From Spirodela intermedia (lineage: Eukaryota > Streptophyta > Magnoliopsida > Alismatales > Araceae), in assembly GCA_902729315.2 (NCBI GenBank), contig LR746274.1, positions 7,003,037 through 7,067,036 on the forward strand: a stretch of 64,000 nt of DNA, read 5' to 3'. The position numbers and the translations under genes are program-made. The notes beneath the pieces were generated by a model. That model was not told the origin of the DNA and ran no database searches. It saw only the letters and a program-made list of their open reading frames with translations. Shown piece after piece: positions 1 to 11,284 of this stretch. The stretch's first letter is position 1; every line of letters starts with the position of its first letter.

Positions 1-457
1 TCTAAGAAGGGTAAAGACAAGAAAAATAGAAAGTGTGAGAATGAGGAGAGAATAGAACTAATATAATGGAACTAAGAGTTACTACTAAAGAGTTAATCTA
101 GAATAAATGATAAAACTAATTTGAACTAAGAGTTAATCTATCTATATAGAAGATTACAAGAATGTCCTAGATTTAGATCTTACACAGACCTTGTTATGCA
201 TTAGTCCTAGGACAAGTAATGCTTGATCTGCGATGATCTTGATGCGATCTAGGTAGTCTCTTCACCACAATGATCTTAGGCATGAGAATGCCATTGATCA
301 AGTCTTGATTTCTTCTTTTTTCTTTTTTCCTTCAACTAGTTACTACTAGAGAGAGCCAAAAAGCACCTTCTAAGAGGGGGGTGAGATGCCTAAAATTTCT
401 AGAGAATTAGGCCCTTCTAATAGATGGTTTTGATTAATAATTGACTCTCTTGATGGA
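1..457. other. intergenic, AT-rich, no gene seen
   Basis: Short stretch before the first solo LTR. All frames are broken and I recognise no domain or repeat. The last five bases (ATGGA, 453-457) are the left target-site copy of the adjoining solo LTR. Confidence 0.5.
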
Positions 458-1117
458 TGACGTGACTTAGTCGTTGTATAGTAAATCATGCAAGTTTAAA
501 ATTTATAAAACTAAAAAATATGAATTTTTGGATATTTAAAAGTATTTCTGAACAAATTTATCAATTATAATTCAATAAAACTTCCAAAAATAATGGTAAT
601 TTTCTAAGTCGATCTCAAAGATGTAATATAATATCAAGTAATTATTCAGAATTTTCCTTAAAGAATACTATTTTCTATGAATTTTACACTAGGAAATGAA
701 AATAAAATATATTTAAAATTCACGAAAAAAGAGAAATAAAGGTGCGGATGTCAGGATGACGTCAACACCTAACAAACATAAATCAGGTAGAAATAGAGTT
801 CCACCCGGTGATTCTTACGTAAGTAATTATAGATGATTTAATTGATCAAATTAAGATTTGTAAAAGCCGAAAGAATCGTAATTGAATAAAGTATATCTTG
901 GTAAATTTAAATGACACAAATTATCACTAAATGAAGCAAAAATTAAGTTGAAAGTAAGAAAATAGAGTTCCGGCGTCGTAGCAGCGATGTGTCAATGATG
1001 CACTGGAATCTTGAGCATTCGGGAAGATAGTCGTGCAGTGTCCACGGCCTCAAAGGCTCTCTTTGGACAAGGATGATGTGGGCAATCTCTAGATCTCCTT
1101 GCGAAGTCTAGAGATCA

Positions 1118-1468
1118 ATGAAATGGGTCGTCGAATTGTCTCTGGCGGAGCGGAAAAATGGTGACTTTGTAGCTCTCCAGCGGCTATCACCCAACGAAGA
1201 GAAGCTGGATGGAGGTGGGGCGCGTGTTAGGGAGCTTCATCCTCAAGTCCGCACAACAAGAGGAGGTTCTTCATCGCATCCGGTACGCTCTCAAGAGGTG
1301 GCAACTCGTCTCTCGGTGGATTGTCCTCTTCTCGACGATGGCTTGTTCGTCGATCAATCAGAGATGCTTTACTCGATGGATTCACGATCTTTTTATCGCG
1401 AATTGTTCAGTAATTTTAGTAACAACGCTCCGCGAATTGCATTGACGAGATTTTCGCCGATGATCTAG
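1118..1468 (+). other. open frame conserved between solo-LTR copies (116 codons)
   Basis: This frame lies inside LTR copy A. Related frames occur in copy B (14363-14635, minus) and copy C (16278-16637, plus), and a frameshifted one in copy D (24685-24894, minus). Shared residues include ELHPQV, SSSHPVRSQEV, LFVDQSEM and SRSFYRE. I know of no protein family with these motifs. A second overlapping frame is also open in A and C, so the region may simply be poor in stop codons. Coding status is doubtful. Confidence 0.25.
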
Positions 1469-1672
1469 TGATTCTAGCAGCTTAATCCTTCACCGGCGAT
1501 CTGTAGGAAAGTCATGATAATCAGATAAAAAAATATGAGTTTTGGTTTTAGGAAGATTCGAACTGGTGCCGGTTGTCCGCCTGTATGAGAGAGATTGACA
1601 TAAGTACTTTAATGCGCTTATAAAATGATGTCATCATGGTATATCTTTGTTATAAATAAGGGGTATTGTAGG

Positions 1673-1713
1673 TATTCACCCGAAACTTTGTGCGCTAAAG
1701 TTTCGGGTGAATA
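1673..1713. repeat. 17-bp perfect inverted repeat, 7-nt loop, inside LTR copy A
   Basis: The left arm TATTCACCCGAAACTTT (1673-1689) is the exact reverse complement of 1697-1713. Copy B keeps only the left-arm sequence followed by different DNA, so the hairpin is a local change in copy A. Confidence 0.85.
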
Positions 1714-2148
1714 TATACTAATATTATATTTACAAGTAAGTCCCTTTCTCTAGTGTGTACGACCACTCCTTGCCCCACGGTCAGCTAGTCACTAGTAATG
1801 TGGAAGGGGAGTGGCGTACATGTGCCCCTGTCGGTCCTAGCCACTCAAGCCCCTACTTGCGGCTCCTCCCCGACTGCACTTCCAACCCACTTGCGGGCCC
1901 GGTTAGCTAGTGAGTACCCCCCATTTTACTACATTTTTATTTTTATTTCTTTTTTTTCATTTATCTCAAAAGTAAGACTGTAAAAATCATATAAATTCAT
2001 ATAAAATCACATAATTAGCCAAAATTCACGTTAATCAACTGAAAACCACTTTTCACACTTTAACACAAATATAAGTCTATTTGTCTTGAGTTAAGACTAA
2101 AACTATATTATTTACTAATTATTGACTCATGATAATGAAGACTTATCA

Positions 2149-2882
2149 ATAGACAACCTATATTATTCTATGAAGGTGACACTCTAATCCTCCTCTTAAT
2201 CTCATCTTAAGGTGTCCTATGATGGAAGGCTTAGATCTTATCTATTGATAGCCTTTTTAAGTCCAAATGGGCTAAACCAAGGTCATGTGCTGCTTAAGAT
2301 CCAAATTGACTTGACTAAGATGATGCCCTCTCTTGAGCCCATAAAGATATTAAGTCGGCCCTCCGCATAAAACATAGGCTTTTTCTTGAGTTGAAAACTT
2401 GAGTTTCTTCTATTACTTCCAACTCATAATAAGAGCTCACCTAAGTCATGACAGTCAAATAATTATCAAGAAAATATGAGAGAATCACTACTTGACTTCA
2501 TAAAAGTCATGTGGGGTTAGTCTCATAATATTAATAAAATAAGTAAAATAATATATATTAGGACTTAAATAATAAAACATTATGAATGTCATAATGAGTC
2601 AATAACACATGTATAAATATATTTTTTACCCACTAATAAGTATCTATATATAAGATATTAATGTATAGATGTAACTACTAATTTATAAATCAATGACCTG
2701 CTTGTATAGTGATATGAGGTAAATCTAAAAACTTCTTCTTGTTCTTTCTTGCTCTTAGGGCTGCACGAGGTTATTTTTAACCTCTCTCAAGATTAAAAAT
2801 AGAAATGACTAAGGAAAGAAATTGAAGATGCTAGCCCACTTATTCGATCTCCATCACTTCCCTTCCCTTTTTTAGGGGTCCC
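2149..2882. other. intergenic, no gene seen
   Basis: About 730 bp of AT-rich DNA between solo LTR A and the Athila-type element. No open frame or domain is recognised. The final bases (from about 2850) resemble 33095-33119, so the right edge belongs to the duplicated segment described at 12593-21960. GTCCC at 2878-2882 is the left target copy of the element. Confidence 0.5.
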
Positions 2883-4102
2883 TCATAACTCTCATTAATT
2901 ACATGATAAAATGTTTAATATTTATAATTTATTATTTTATTTTACATAAATATTTATAAATTATTTTAATCTAGAAAAAATGATATTAAACTTATTTATA
3001 TGATTATATTTTTAATTTCTAGAAATTACATGATGAAATTGTCTAATATTATTATCAAAATGCTTCTATGTTAATTGCATTTATTTCTGAATTTTTCCTA
3101 ATTTGTTTTGATTTTTTCTGAGCTTATTATGATAAATAATAATATAAGAATAAAAAGAAAATATGAAACTAATTTCTTTTTTTAGGTTTTCCGCATCAAT
3201 GACGAACGTAACAAATATAATGAGATGTTCGGCTAATGATTCGACGAAATCGACAGAATTAATGCACATGAAGATTGAAAATACTAGGAGGAGGAAGGAT
3301 AGGCATCTTCAATCAATCTATCGCTCTCCACAACTATTTTCTCTCTCCTCCAATGGCGACGAGCACTGGATTTGCCCAAATCATCTATCTGATACAAACG
3401 ATAGATTTCTTCTTGACTTCTCCTTGATTCAATTGCTACAGAAGCTGAACTTCATCCACGAGCTCGTCCCATTCTTCACTCGATACAAATGGCGAGGAAT
3501 TTCTTCTGAGGATCCTTCACTGAACACCACGGCACGCTCGGAGTAGAACCACTCCCGTCAACCAATTCCAATAAGTGAAAGTTGTTGGAATCGCCATTCA
3601 TCGACTAGAGATTATGTAGGAATCCATTCGGTGCACCATGTCTGCACAAATCGATCAAATTCGGGTGAAAATTTGGTTGTCAACCGTTCCGCCTGTTCTT
3701 CCATAAAACTTTAATCTTTGGATGATTTTACTTTCTTTTTAATTTATTAAAGTTCCAATCAGTTCTACATTGTGTTCCGAAGAATTTCTCTTTTAAAATA
3801 AAATTTTATTTCTAAGTATGTTGGCTTTGATTTTGAGAAATACGAGTCATAATCTATCAATTGGAAACTATAATCCCTAATTTTATTTTTAAATTATATT
3901 TATTAATTTTTTCAATTAAAAAATCAAAAAAATAATCTATCATTTGGAAATTATAAATATAGTTAATTAATTTCTTATCTTTCTTGTGTTCGATGTAGAA
4001 AAACCCTATAAAGTTAAATTGTGCTAAATTGGCTTATTTTTCTGCATTTATAAATTATAAATTTACTGAAATTTCTTTAGAGTGATAGAAAATATTCAGT
4101 CA
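2883..4102 (+). repeat. 5' LTR of the Athila-type element
   Basis: Aligns by eye with 11285-12592. It starts TCATAAC (a mutated TGATAAC) and ends CAGTCA. It lacks about 65-75 bp that the 3' LTR has near 12296-12360. Several CpG sites kept here are TpG or CpA in the other LTR and vice versa. Confidence 0.85.
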
Positions 4103-4108
4103 AATTTT

Positions 4109-4126
4109 TGTGCCATTGCTAGGGAG
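4109..4126 (+). other. degraded primer binding site, tRNA-Asp type
   Basis: TGTGCCATTGCTAGGGA lies six bases past the 5' LTR. It resembles TGGCGCCGTTGCCGGGGA, the tRNA-Asp complement typical of Athila/Tat elements, with one deletion and some transitions. Confidence 0.65.
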
Positions 4127-4451
4127 GATTTTTCAAAATTAGTTTTTTTATGATTCTTGTGATAGAGAAAAAAATAGGTATTTCTAAAATATTTGATAGC
4201 TCTATTTATTTATTTATTTTCAGTTTTTATCATTTTATTAGTTTATTATTTGCTTCTTTTTTTTTCTTTTTTTTTTTTGTGTGGTGCATGCAATGTAGGA
4301 GATCATTAAACCCAAGGTTAGAATTTTCTGAATTTAGAAAGAAAAAGTCATCTACTAGAAAATTTAAAAATATGAATCCTGAAAATATAAAAATACTAAA
4401 ATGGTAATCAACAACCTAGATTATTGAAAGATAATTTTACTCCATATCCAT

Positions 4452-5282
4452 GTGAAGACCTGTTGCAAAACCCTATTTGTACTAAAGAAATTAAACTTAG
4501 TATCTATCAAATGTTACCTAGTTTTTTATGGCCATCAACATGAAGATCGTTATGCTCATCTTAGAGAATTTCAAAGAATTTGTGCTACCATTAAGAAAGT
4601 GGATGATTCAAAGAGATTAACTTTATTTCCATTTTCTCTTAAGGATGAAGCTAGTTATTAGTTTTCTACTTTAGATGGAAACAATAGAACATGGGCTACA
4701 TTATTGCAAGATTTTCTGAATTGATTTTATTCTAGAGAACAAACCAAAACTACGAGAAAGGCAATTTTAGATTTTTCAGAAAATTCAGGAGAAGCTTTTC
4801 ATGAGGCATGGGCTAGAATGAAAAACTTGATGAGAAAATGTCCACATCATGGTATTCCTAAAAGTCAAATAGTTGAAATGTTTTATGATGGATTACTTCC
4901 CCCTTTTAAGCAAATGGTAGATGGAGCATGTGGGGGACTATTTTTCAATTGAAGTGAAGATGATACATATAATGTTTTAGAAAACTTGAGTGAAAATTCG
5001 ATGAATCATGCCTTTGCATCTAATTACAATAGAAGTTCATCTAGAAGGGGAGGAATAATTGATACAAGAAATTTTGAGGATATAGAATTGAAATCTGATT
5101 TGAGAGAAATTAGACCGCAAGTGAATGACATGAAATCATTGTATGAAAAATTTAATATTTTCATGACTAAAAATAATTTTAATTCTTCTCCTTTGTCATA
5201 TTTAGCTTGCTCAATATGTGAAGATAAGAGACATAATGAAGAAATTGTCCACATGTTGAACAATCTGAATCATCGAATATAG
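4452..5282 (+). pseudogene. gag remnant of the Athila-type element
   Basis: One reading frame carries gag-like sequence throughout but is cut by in-frame stops at 4659 (TAG), 4722 (TGA) and 4950 (TGA). Recognisable blocks are RLTLFPFSLKDEASY just before the first stop, then AFHEAWARMKNLMRKCPHHG, then EMFYDGLLPPFKQMVDGA. These match the capsid region of plant Ty3 gag proteins. A degenerate zinc-knuckle-like stretch (CSICEDKRH) comes near the end. The product would have been the particle structural protein. It is clearly non-functional. Confidence 0.85.
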
Positions 5283-5515
5283 CTGAAGTTAAAGCTACAT
5301 ATGGATATTCTAAATTTAATTCTCCTACCAATGAATACAATCCTAATTGGAGAAATCACCCAAATTTTCTTGGAAAAATTCAAATAATATCCAAAACCCG
5401 TAAGCTTTGAAATCTCAATTTTTCCAAAATAAACTTGCTGAAAAAAAACTTAGATCTATGCAAGTTCCTCTGATTCATTCATCTAATGTTCATTTAACTC
5501 ATCATATCTTACTGA

Positions 5516-5626
5516 AAACTTGTGTTGCATATCTTACTGAAATTTTCTATGAGCATGTTGCAGCAAATGATGAGTTAAATGATGCAAAATCAAATGAGTT
5601 TTCAGTAAGATATGCAACACAAGTTT
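5516..5626. repeat. 27-bp perfect inverted repeat within gag-pol spacer
   Basis: The arms at 5516-5542 and 5600-5626 are exact reverse complements. A further inverted match (5491-5504 against 5569-5582) and a direct partial copy around 5502-5520 indicate a local template-switch rearrangement inside the element. Confidence 0.85.
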
Positions 5627-5788
5627 GAGCAGCAGCAACAACAATTTCAAGAAAGTATGATGCAAATGGAACAAAGGATAGCTACAAATTCAACAAAAAG
5701 ATAAATAAGTCAACCAAGACAACTTCCAAGTCAGACCTTACCAAATCCAAATAGTCAACAACAAGAATTTCAACAAGGAGAACCTAAT

Positions 5789-6663
5789 TTGAGAAACAAG
5801 TATAAAGTACCTCAAAAAGAACAAATCAAGGTGGTCACCACATTGAGAAGTGAAAAAATTCTCAACAATCCATATGAAGAGAAAAAGCATGCAGAAAAAA
5901 GACTTGAAATATGTGAAGAGATGGAAAAAACACATGAGAATGAAGAGCCAACAATTGTGGAAGATGAAAAACAAGAGCAACTACAACAATTTAAGGAGGC
6001 AACGGAGAAAGTTTCACCAAAATCCAAGACTGTCCCCTTTCCAGATGTATTGAAATCAAAGTAGAAAAAGAAATCAAAAGTGAATGAAAATTTACATAAA
6101 TTTTTTCAAGATGTTTATATTAAAGTTCCTCTTTTTCAGGCGGTGGAGGATATTCCAATGTATGTAAAATTTTAGAAGGAACTTTGCACACCAAAGAGAG
6201 CACCAAGAACTGAAAAATTATCTACTAATGTAAGTGCCATGTTGCTGAATCAAATGCCACAAAAGCTTGACCCAAGTGCACCTTTAATATCTTGTAATAT
6301 TGATGGATATAATTTTAAAATACATTTTTAGATTTGGGTGCTAGTATTAATTTATTACCTGCAGTAGTTTGTGAATATTTTTAAGTTTATAATTTAAAAC
6401 CATCTTCTATTGTGCTTCAATTTGCAGATTTATCTGTTAAAAATGCAAACAGAATGTTAGAAGATGTAGTTGTAACTGTGAAAGAATTTCATTTCCTGCT
6501 GATTTTTTGGTTTTAGAAATGAATTCACATTTTGAATTGAGTGAAATGCCTATTATTTTAGGTAGATCACTTTTGAATACTGCTCAAATAAACATTGATG
6601 TCCCAACAGGAATAGCAAAAATCAAATGTGGAGATCAAATTGTGGAAATTAAAATTTTGAAAG
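5789..6663 (+). pseudogene. gag C-terminal / protease remnant
   Basis: The segment starts with a charged, Lys/Glu-rich stretch (5789-6064) typical of the region before the protease. It continues through frameshifts to a DLGASINLLP motif coded at about 6331-6360, the aspartic protease active site as found in Athila-like elements. Stops and frame changes follow almost at once. No functional protease remains. Confidence 0.75.
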
Positions 6664-7090
6664 AGCAGAAAATTTAGCAAGTACAAAAAAATTTGAGTGT
6701 CATAAAATAGATTTGATGCAAACTTGTGAAGTTGAGGAAACGAATGAAATGAATGATGTGGATGATTGTGTGCAGAAAATTTTTGACAATCAAGAAATTA
6801 AATATTCATGGGATTTTGAAGAATTTCAGGCACAATTTGGATTATTAGAAGAAGCTGAAAAAAATACAGAAAAATTAGAAGAACTTTTTGGATTTAAAGA
6901 AAGTAATATTAAAAAAATAAGTAATCCTAAATTAGAGCTTAAAGAATTAACTAATAAATTAAAATATGCATTCTTAGAACAAAATCAATCATTTCGTATT
7001 ATTATTGCCACAGATTTTGAGGAATATCAAGAAATGAGACTAGAACTTTTGAGGAAATATTAAAAAGAAATTGGTTGGGAGATAGCTGAT

Positions 7091-8456
7091 TTGAAGGGAA
7101 TAAATCCAGATATAGGCACACATCATATCTGTTTAGAAGAAGGAGCTAAACCTAGTAGACAACCTCAAAGAAGATTAAATCTAAATATTATGGAGGTAGT
7201 GAAGAATGAAATTGTGAAATGGCTTGATGCTGGTTTTATTTATCCAATTTTCGATAGCAAGTGGGTGAGACCTATTCAACTGGTTCCAAAAAAATTTGAA
7301 TTGACTGTAATAAAAAATGAAAAAAGAGAAGATTTTTAAACAAGATTAACCACTGGTTGGTGAGTTTGCATCGATTATCAAAAACTAAATACAAAAACTA
7401 AAAAGATCATTTTCCTTTACCATTTGTAGATCAAATTTTAGAAAAGTTAGCAGGTCAAAAATATTTTTGATTCTTGGATGGATATTCAGGTTATAATCAG
7501 ATTTTTATTTCTTTAGATGATCAAGAAAAGACCACATTGACATGTCCTTTTGGTACTTTTGCATTTAAGAGGATGTCTTTTGGTCTTTGTAATGCCCCAT
7601 CTACTTTTCAACGTTGCATGATTTAAATTTTTTCAGAAATGATAGGAAATGATATAGAAGTACTTATGGATGATTTTTCTGTATTTAGAAATTCCTTTGA
7701 TAAATGCTTGCATAATTTTGAAGAGGCTCTTAAGAAATGCATAGAAAAGAATATAGTTTTGAGTTGGGAAAAGAGTCATTTTATGGTAAAAGGAGTGGTT
7801 TTGGGTCATGTGGTAAGTGATAAAGGAATAGAAGTTGATAGAGCTAAAATTGAAATTATTTCTAAATTACAAGCTCCAACTTCTATTAAACAAGTTTGTT
7901 CATTTTTAGGTCATGCTGGATTTTATAAGAGATTTATCAAAGATTTTTCAAAAATAGTCAAACCACTTACTTCACTCTTAGCTAAAGATGTACCATTCTT
8001 TTTTGATGACTCTTATTTACATGCATTCAATTTAATTAAGAAACTATTGACTGAAGCACCTATTTTATAGTCTCAAAATTGGTCTTTACCATTTGAAATC
8101 ATGTGTGACGCATCTAACCAAACTATTGGGCTGTCTTAGGGCAAAGAATTGATAGAAAATCTGTGGTAATAACATATGCAAGTAAAACAATTTCTAATGC
8201 TCAATTAAATTATACAGCCACAGAAAAAAATTTATTAGCAATTTTCTTTGCATTAGAAAAATTTAGATCTTATATTTTAAGATCTAAAATTATTATTTAT
8301 TCTGATCATGCTGTACTTAAATTTCTTCTTACTAAAAATGATACTAAATCATGTCTCTTGAGATGGATTTTATTGCTTCAAGAATTCGATTTGGAAATTA
8401 AAGATTAAAAAAGTTTTGAGAATGTGGTAGCTGATCATTTGTCAAGATAAAGTACT
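7091..8456 (+). pseudogene. reverse transcriptase and RNase H remnant
   Basis: Pieces in several frames match Ty3 reverse transcriptase. These are an N-terminal block with AGFIYPI and SKWVRPIQLVPKK (7091-7339), CIDYQKLN near 7365, the FGLCNAPSTFQRCM block near 7580, and the catalytic box LMDDFSVF near 7665 in a longer open piece (7639-8070) that also has SFLGHAGFYKRFIKDFS. RNase H follows, with CDAS at about 8107, [19 protein letters not shown] at 8163 onward, and VADHLSR at about 8430. At least four stops or frameshifts break the frame, including a TAG before SQNW at 8068 and a shift just after CDAS. The parts once copied element RNA into DNA; the enzyme is dead now. Confidence 0.9.
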
Positions 8457-8689
8457 ACAGAGGCTGATATCATTCCTTTACATGATTCATTCCCTGACAA
8501 GCAAATTTTAGCAATTCAACAACAAAAACATCCATGGTATGCTCATATTGTAAATTTTTTAGCTTCAAATCAGTTGCTAGAATTTTGGAAAAAATCTAAA
8601 CATGATTATTTCTTTGCTAGAATCAAAAGATATTTTTGGAATGAACCTAATTTATTTTATCTAGGATCAGATCAAATTTTCAGATGATG

Positions 8690-9820
8690 TGTACTAGAGG
8701 ATGAACAATCTAATATCTTGAAAATCTGTCATGCATCTAATTCTGGTAGTCATTTCTCTAGAAAGAAGACTGCTTTAAAAATTTTATATTGTGGATTTTT
8801 TTGGCCTTCTTTATTTAAGGATGCTCATTATTTTCGTAAAACATGTCATTCATGTCAGTCATTTGCAAATTTAAGTAAGCAAGATGAAATGCCTTTACAA
8901 CCTATTTTGATTGTAGTAATTTTTGATGTTTGGGGAATTGATTTCATGGGTCCTTTTCCACTTTCATTTGATTTTGAATTTATTTTATTGGCTATAGATT
9001 ATGTGTCTAAGTGGGTTGAGGCCATTGCTACTAAAAAAAATGATCATATGGTTGTTATGAAATTTATTCAGAGTCATATATTTTCTAGATTTGGTTGTCC
9101 CAAAGCTATTATTAGTGATGGAGGAACTCATTTTACACATCGTCAATTTAGAGAATTACTAAGAAAAAATAGTGTAAACCATAGAATGACAACTCATTAC
9201 CATCCACAAACTAATGGAGAAGCTGAAGTAGCAAATAGAGAAATACAAAGAATCTTAAAGAAAATTGTGAGACCGGATAATAAGGATTGGTCTACAAAAC
9301 TAGATGATGCTTTGTGGGCTTATCGACCACTTTTAAAACACCTTTGGGAATGTCTCCATTTATGTTAATCTATGAAAAACCATGTCATCTTCCCGTAGAG
9401 ATTGAGCATAGTGCATTATGGGCATTGACACAAGTGAACATGAACTTGAAAGAGGTTGGAAAAAATAGATTACTACAAATTGAAGAGTTAGAAGAACTTA
9501 GAAATGAGACATATCACAATAGCAAAATTTATAAAGCTCGTACTAAAGAATTTCATGATAGATACATTAGAAGAAAACAACTTGAAACAAACCAAAAAGT
9601 ATGGCTTTATGGTTCTAGACTCAAATTATTTCCAGGAAAATTGAAGTTTAAATAGAGAGGTCTATATATTGTGAAGGAAATTTATGATCATGGTGCTATT
9701 CTCATTAAAGATCCCATAGATGGTAGAGAATTTAAGGTAAATGGCCAAAGATTAAAGATTTATTTGGAGAATGAAAAATTAGGAGCCAAAGAATCTATTT
9801 CATTATTAGAACCAGAATAA
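8690..9820 (+). pseudogene. integrase remnant
   Basis: The long piece at 8718-9368 holds the zinc-binding HHCC region (CHASNSGSH, then TCHSCQ) and the catalytic triad: Asp in WGIDFMGPF, Asp in IISDGGTHF, Glu in NGEAEVANRE. A single frameshift near 9320-9335 moves the C-terminal part to another frame (9314-9655: KTPLGMSPFMLIYEKPCHLP and a charged tail). A stop at 9653 is followed by still recognisable C-terminal sequence (GREFKVNGQRLKIY) to about 9820. This is the best preserved part of the element, but it is broken. Confidence 0.9.
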
Positions 9821-11284
9821 AAACCTGTATACAAATACTTTTACTTTATTTTTAGTTTTTTAGTTAGTATTTCTTTGCTCTTGTTATTTTACTTTATAAT
9901 AAATGCAGCAAAAAGTTATGGAAGAAAAGAGATGCACGTCAGTGATCAAAAAATATGAATTTAATTGAAATATAAATAGATGATTGAATCAAGATGTGTA
10001 GGTGCTATCACTCTAACCTTACCCATTTAAACTTTTATTTTCTAATTTTTTATTTTTTTGATATATATGATTTCTAAAATTTCATAAGTATTTAAATGGT
10101 TAGACTTCTTTACATCATTTGGAACAATGCTGATTTTAGTTAAGGGGGTGGAGAGTGAAAATTGAGAAAACTTTTAAATTGTAGAATTTATTTTTTATTA
10201 TTTTTTTTGAAAATCAGAAATTGTATCCATATATGAAAGAAATTTCACATATCATGGATGGAACCTGAATTGAAGGAAACCCAAATCTGTTTATTTTTGT
10301 TTTTGTGAATTTTGCATTACATTAAATAGCCAAATATTATAGAGGAAGTATGTTGAAGGGAATTGGGCTAAGATAAATTAGAAGTCTTGATCTGAAGTGT
10401 TCAACTACCTTTAAGTACACAAAATGATCATGAAACTAAAGTTGCCATTTTTTCTCACAGCTTGAAAATTTGTATACTAAGTATTATGATGCAAAGAAAT
10501 TATGGAAGTAGTCACTTTAAGTAGAAAGTGGGTATGTCAATAGGAGAAAAGAATCAAACTCTATGAATTCCAACAATTTATATTTTCAAACAAAGTGTAG
10601 GCCCCATGAAAGGAAAAAAAAGAGAAAAAAAAGAATAAGAAGAAAAGAAATGAGGTCTTCCCAATTGTCTTGTGGAGCTTCCACATGTGCGATTTGGACA
10701 AAAAAAAAGAGAGGAAAAACTACCTGTTTGTTATTTATATATTTATATATCTGAATATTGGCATTCCTGATTGATGTTAAAAATGATTATCAAATGAGAT
10801 CTAAGCTAATTGATATTTAATATTTAAAAATTGATTGGTGAGAAAATGTGCAAAAGAAGAGAAGTGAGAATTTTTGTTGAATCTTTAGGGATAGTTTGAA
10901 CATGAATGATTAATTTTATTTTTTATTCTTATCTTATGAACCTTAGATATACAAATTTTATAGTAATTTGGTTTATATTTTGTAAGGAGGAATTCTGAAA
11001 TTTAAACAATAAGAAGAAGAGGAGGACTTAGATTCAGAAACTATGAAATGATATGTGAAATGATTGGACTTTATTCATGAATAGATATAAACTCTTATAT
11101 CTCTGATTATGCTTTTGATCTAATTGTCAATAGAGAATATTGATTTTTTTGATAAAAAGAAATATTTTTAACACATCATTTAGATCAAAGCATTAGAATG
11201 AAATTTGACAAAGTTATATTCAATGAAATAATTACGTCTTTAGTTTTAGCACTAAGGGACTAGCAACGAGGTAAGTTAGGGGTG
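9821..11284 (+). other. 3' internal non-coding region of the element
   Basis: AT-rich, with stops in all frames apart from short chance frames; no envelope-like ORF. A purine-rich run (AGTTAGGGGTG) abuts the 3' LTR and is a plausible polypurine tract. Confidence 0.6.

Larger units (their letters stand above)
458..2148 (+). mobile_element. solo LTR, family 1, copy A
   Basis: The unit begins TGACGTGACTTAG and ends ACTTATCA, the TG...CA termini of a retrotransposon LTR. It is flanked by ATGGA (453-457) and ATAGA (2149-2153), a 5-bp target duplication with one transition. No internal retrotransposon domain is attached, so it is a solo LTR left by LTR-LTR recombination. Copies B, C and D of the same family lie at 13650-15345 (inverted), 15614-17221 and 23971-25609 (inverted). 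A and B share a stretch (about 1590-1670 in A) that C and D lack, so two subfamilies are present. Strand is given relative to the TGACGTG end, because the direction of transcription is not established. Confidence 0.85.

Noticed and set aside
3163-3546. 127-codon frame in the 5' LTR of the Athila-type element
   Set aside because: The matching region of the 3' LTR is interrupted; LTR sequence, not a gene.
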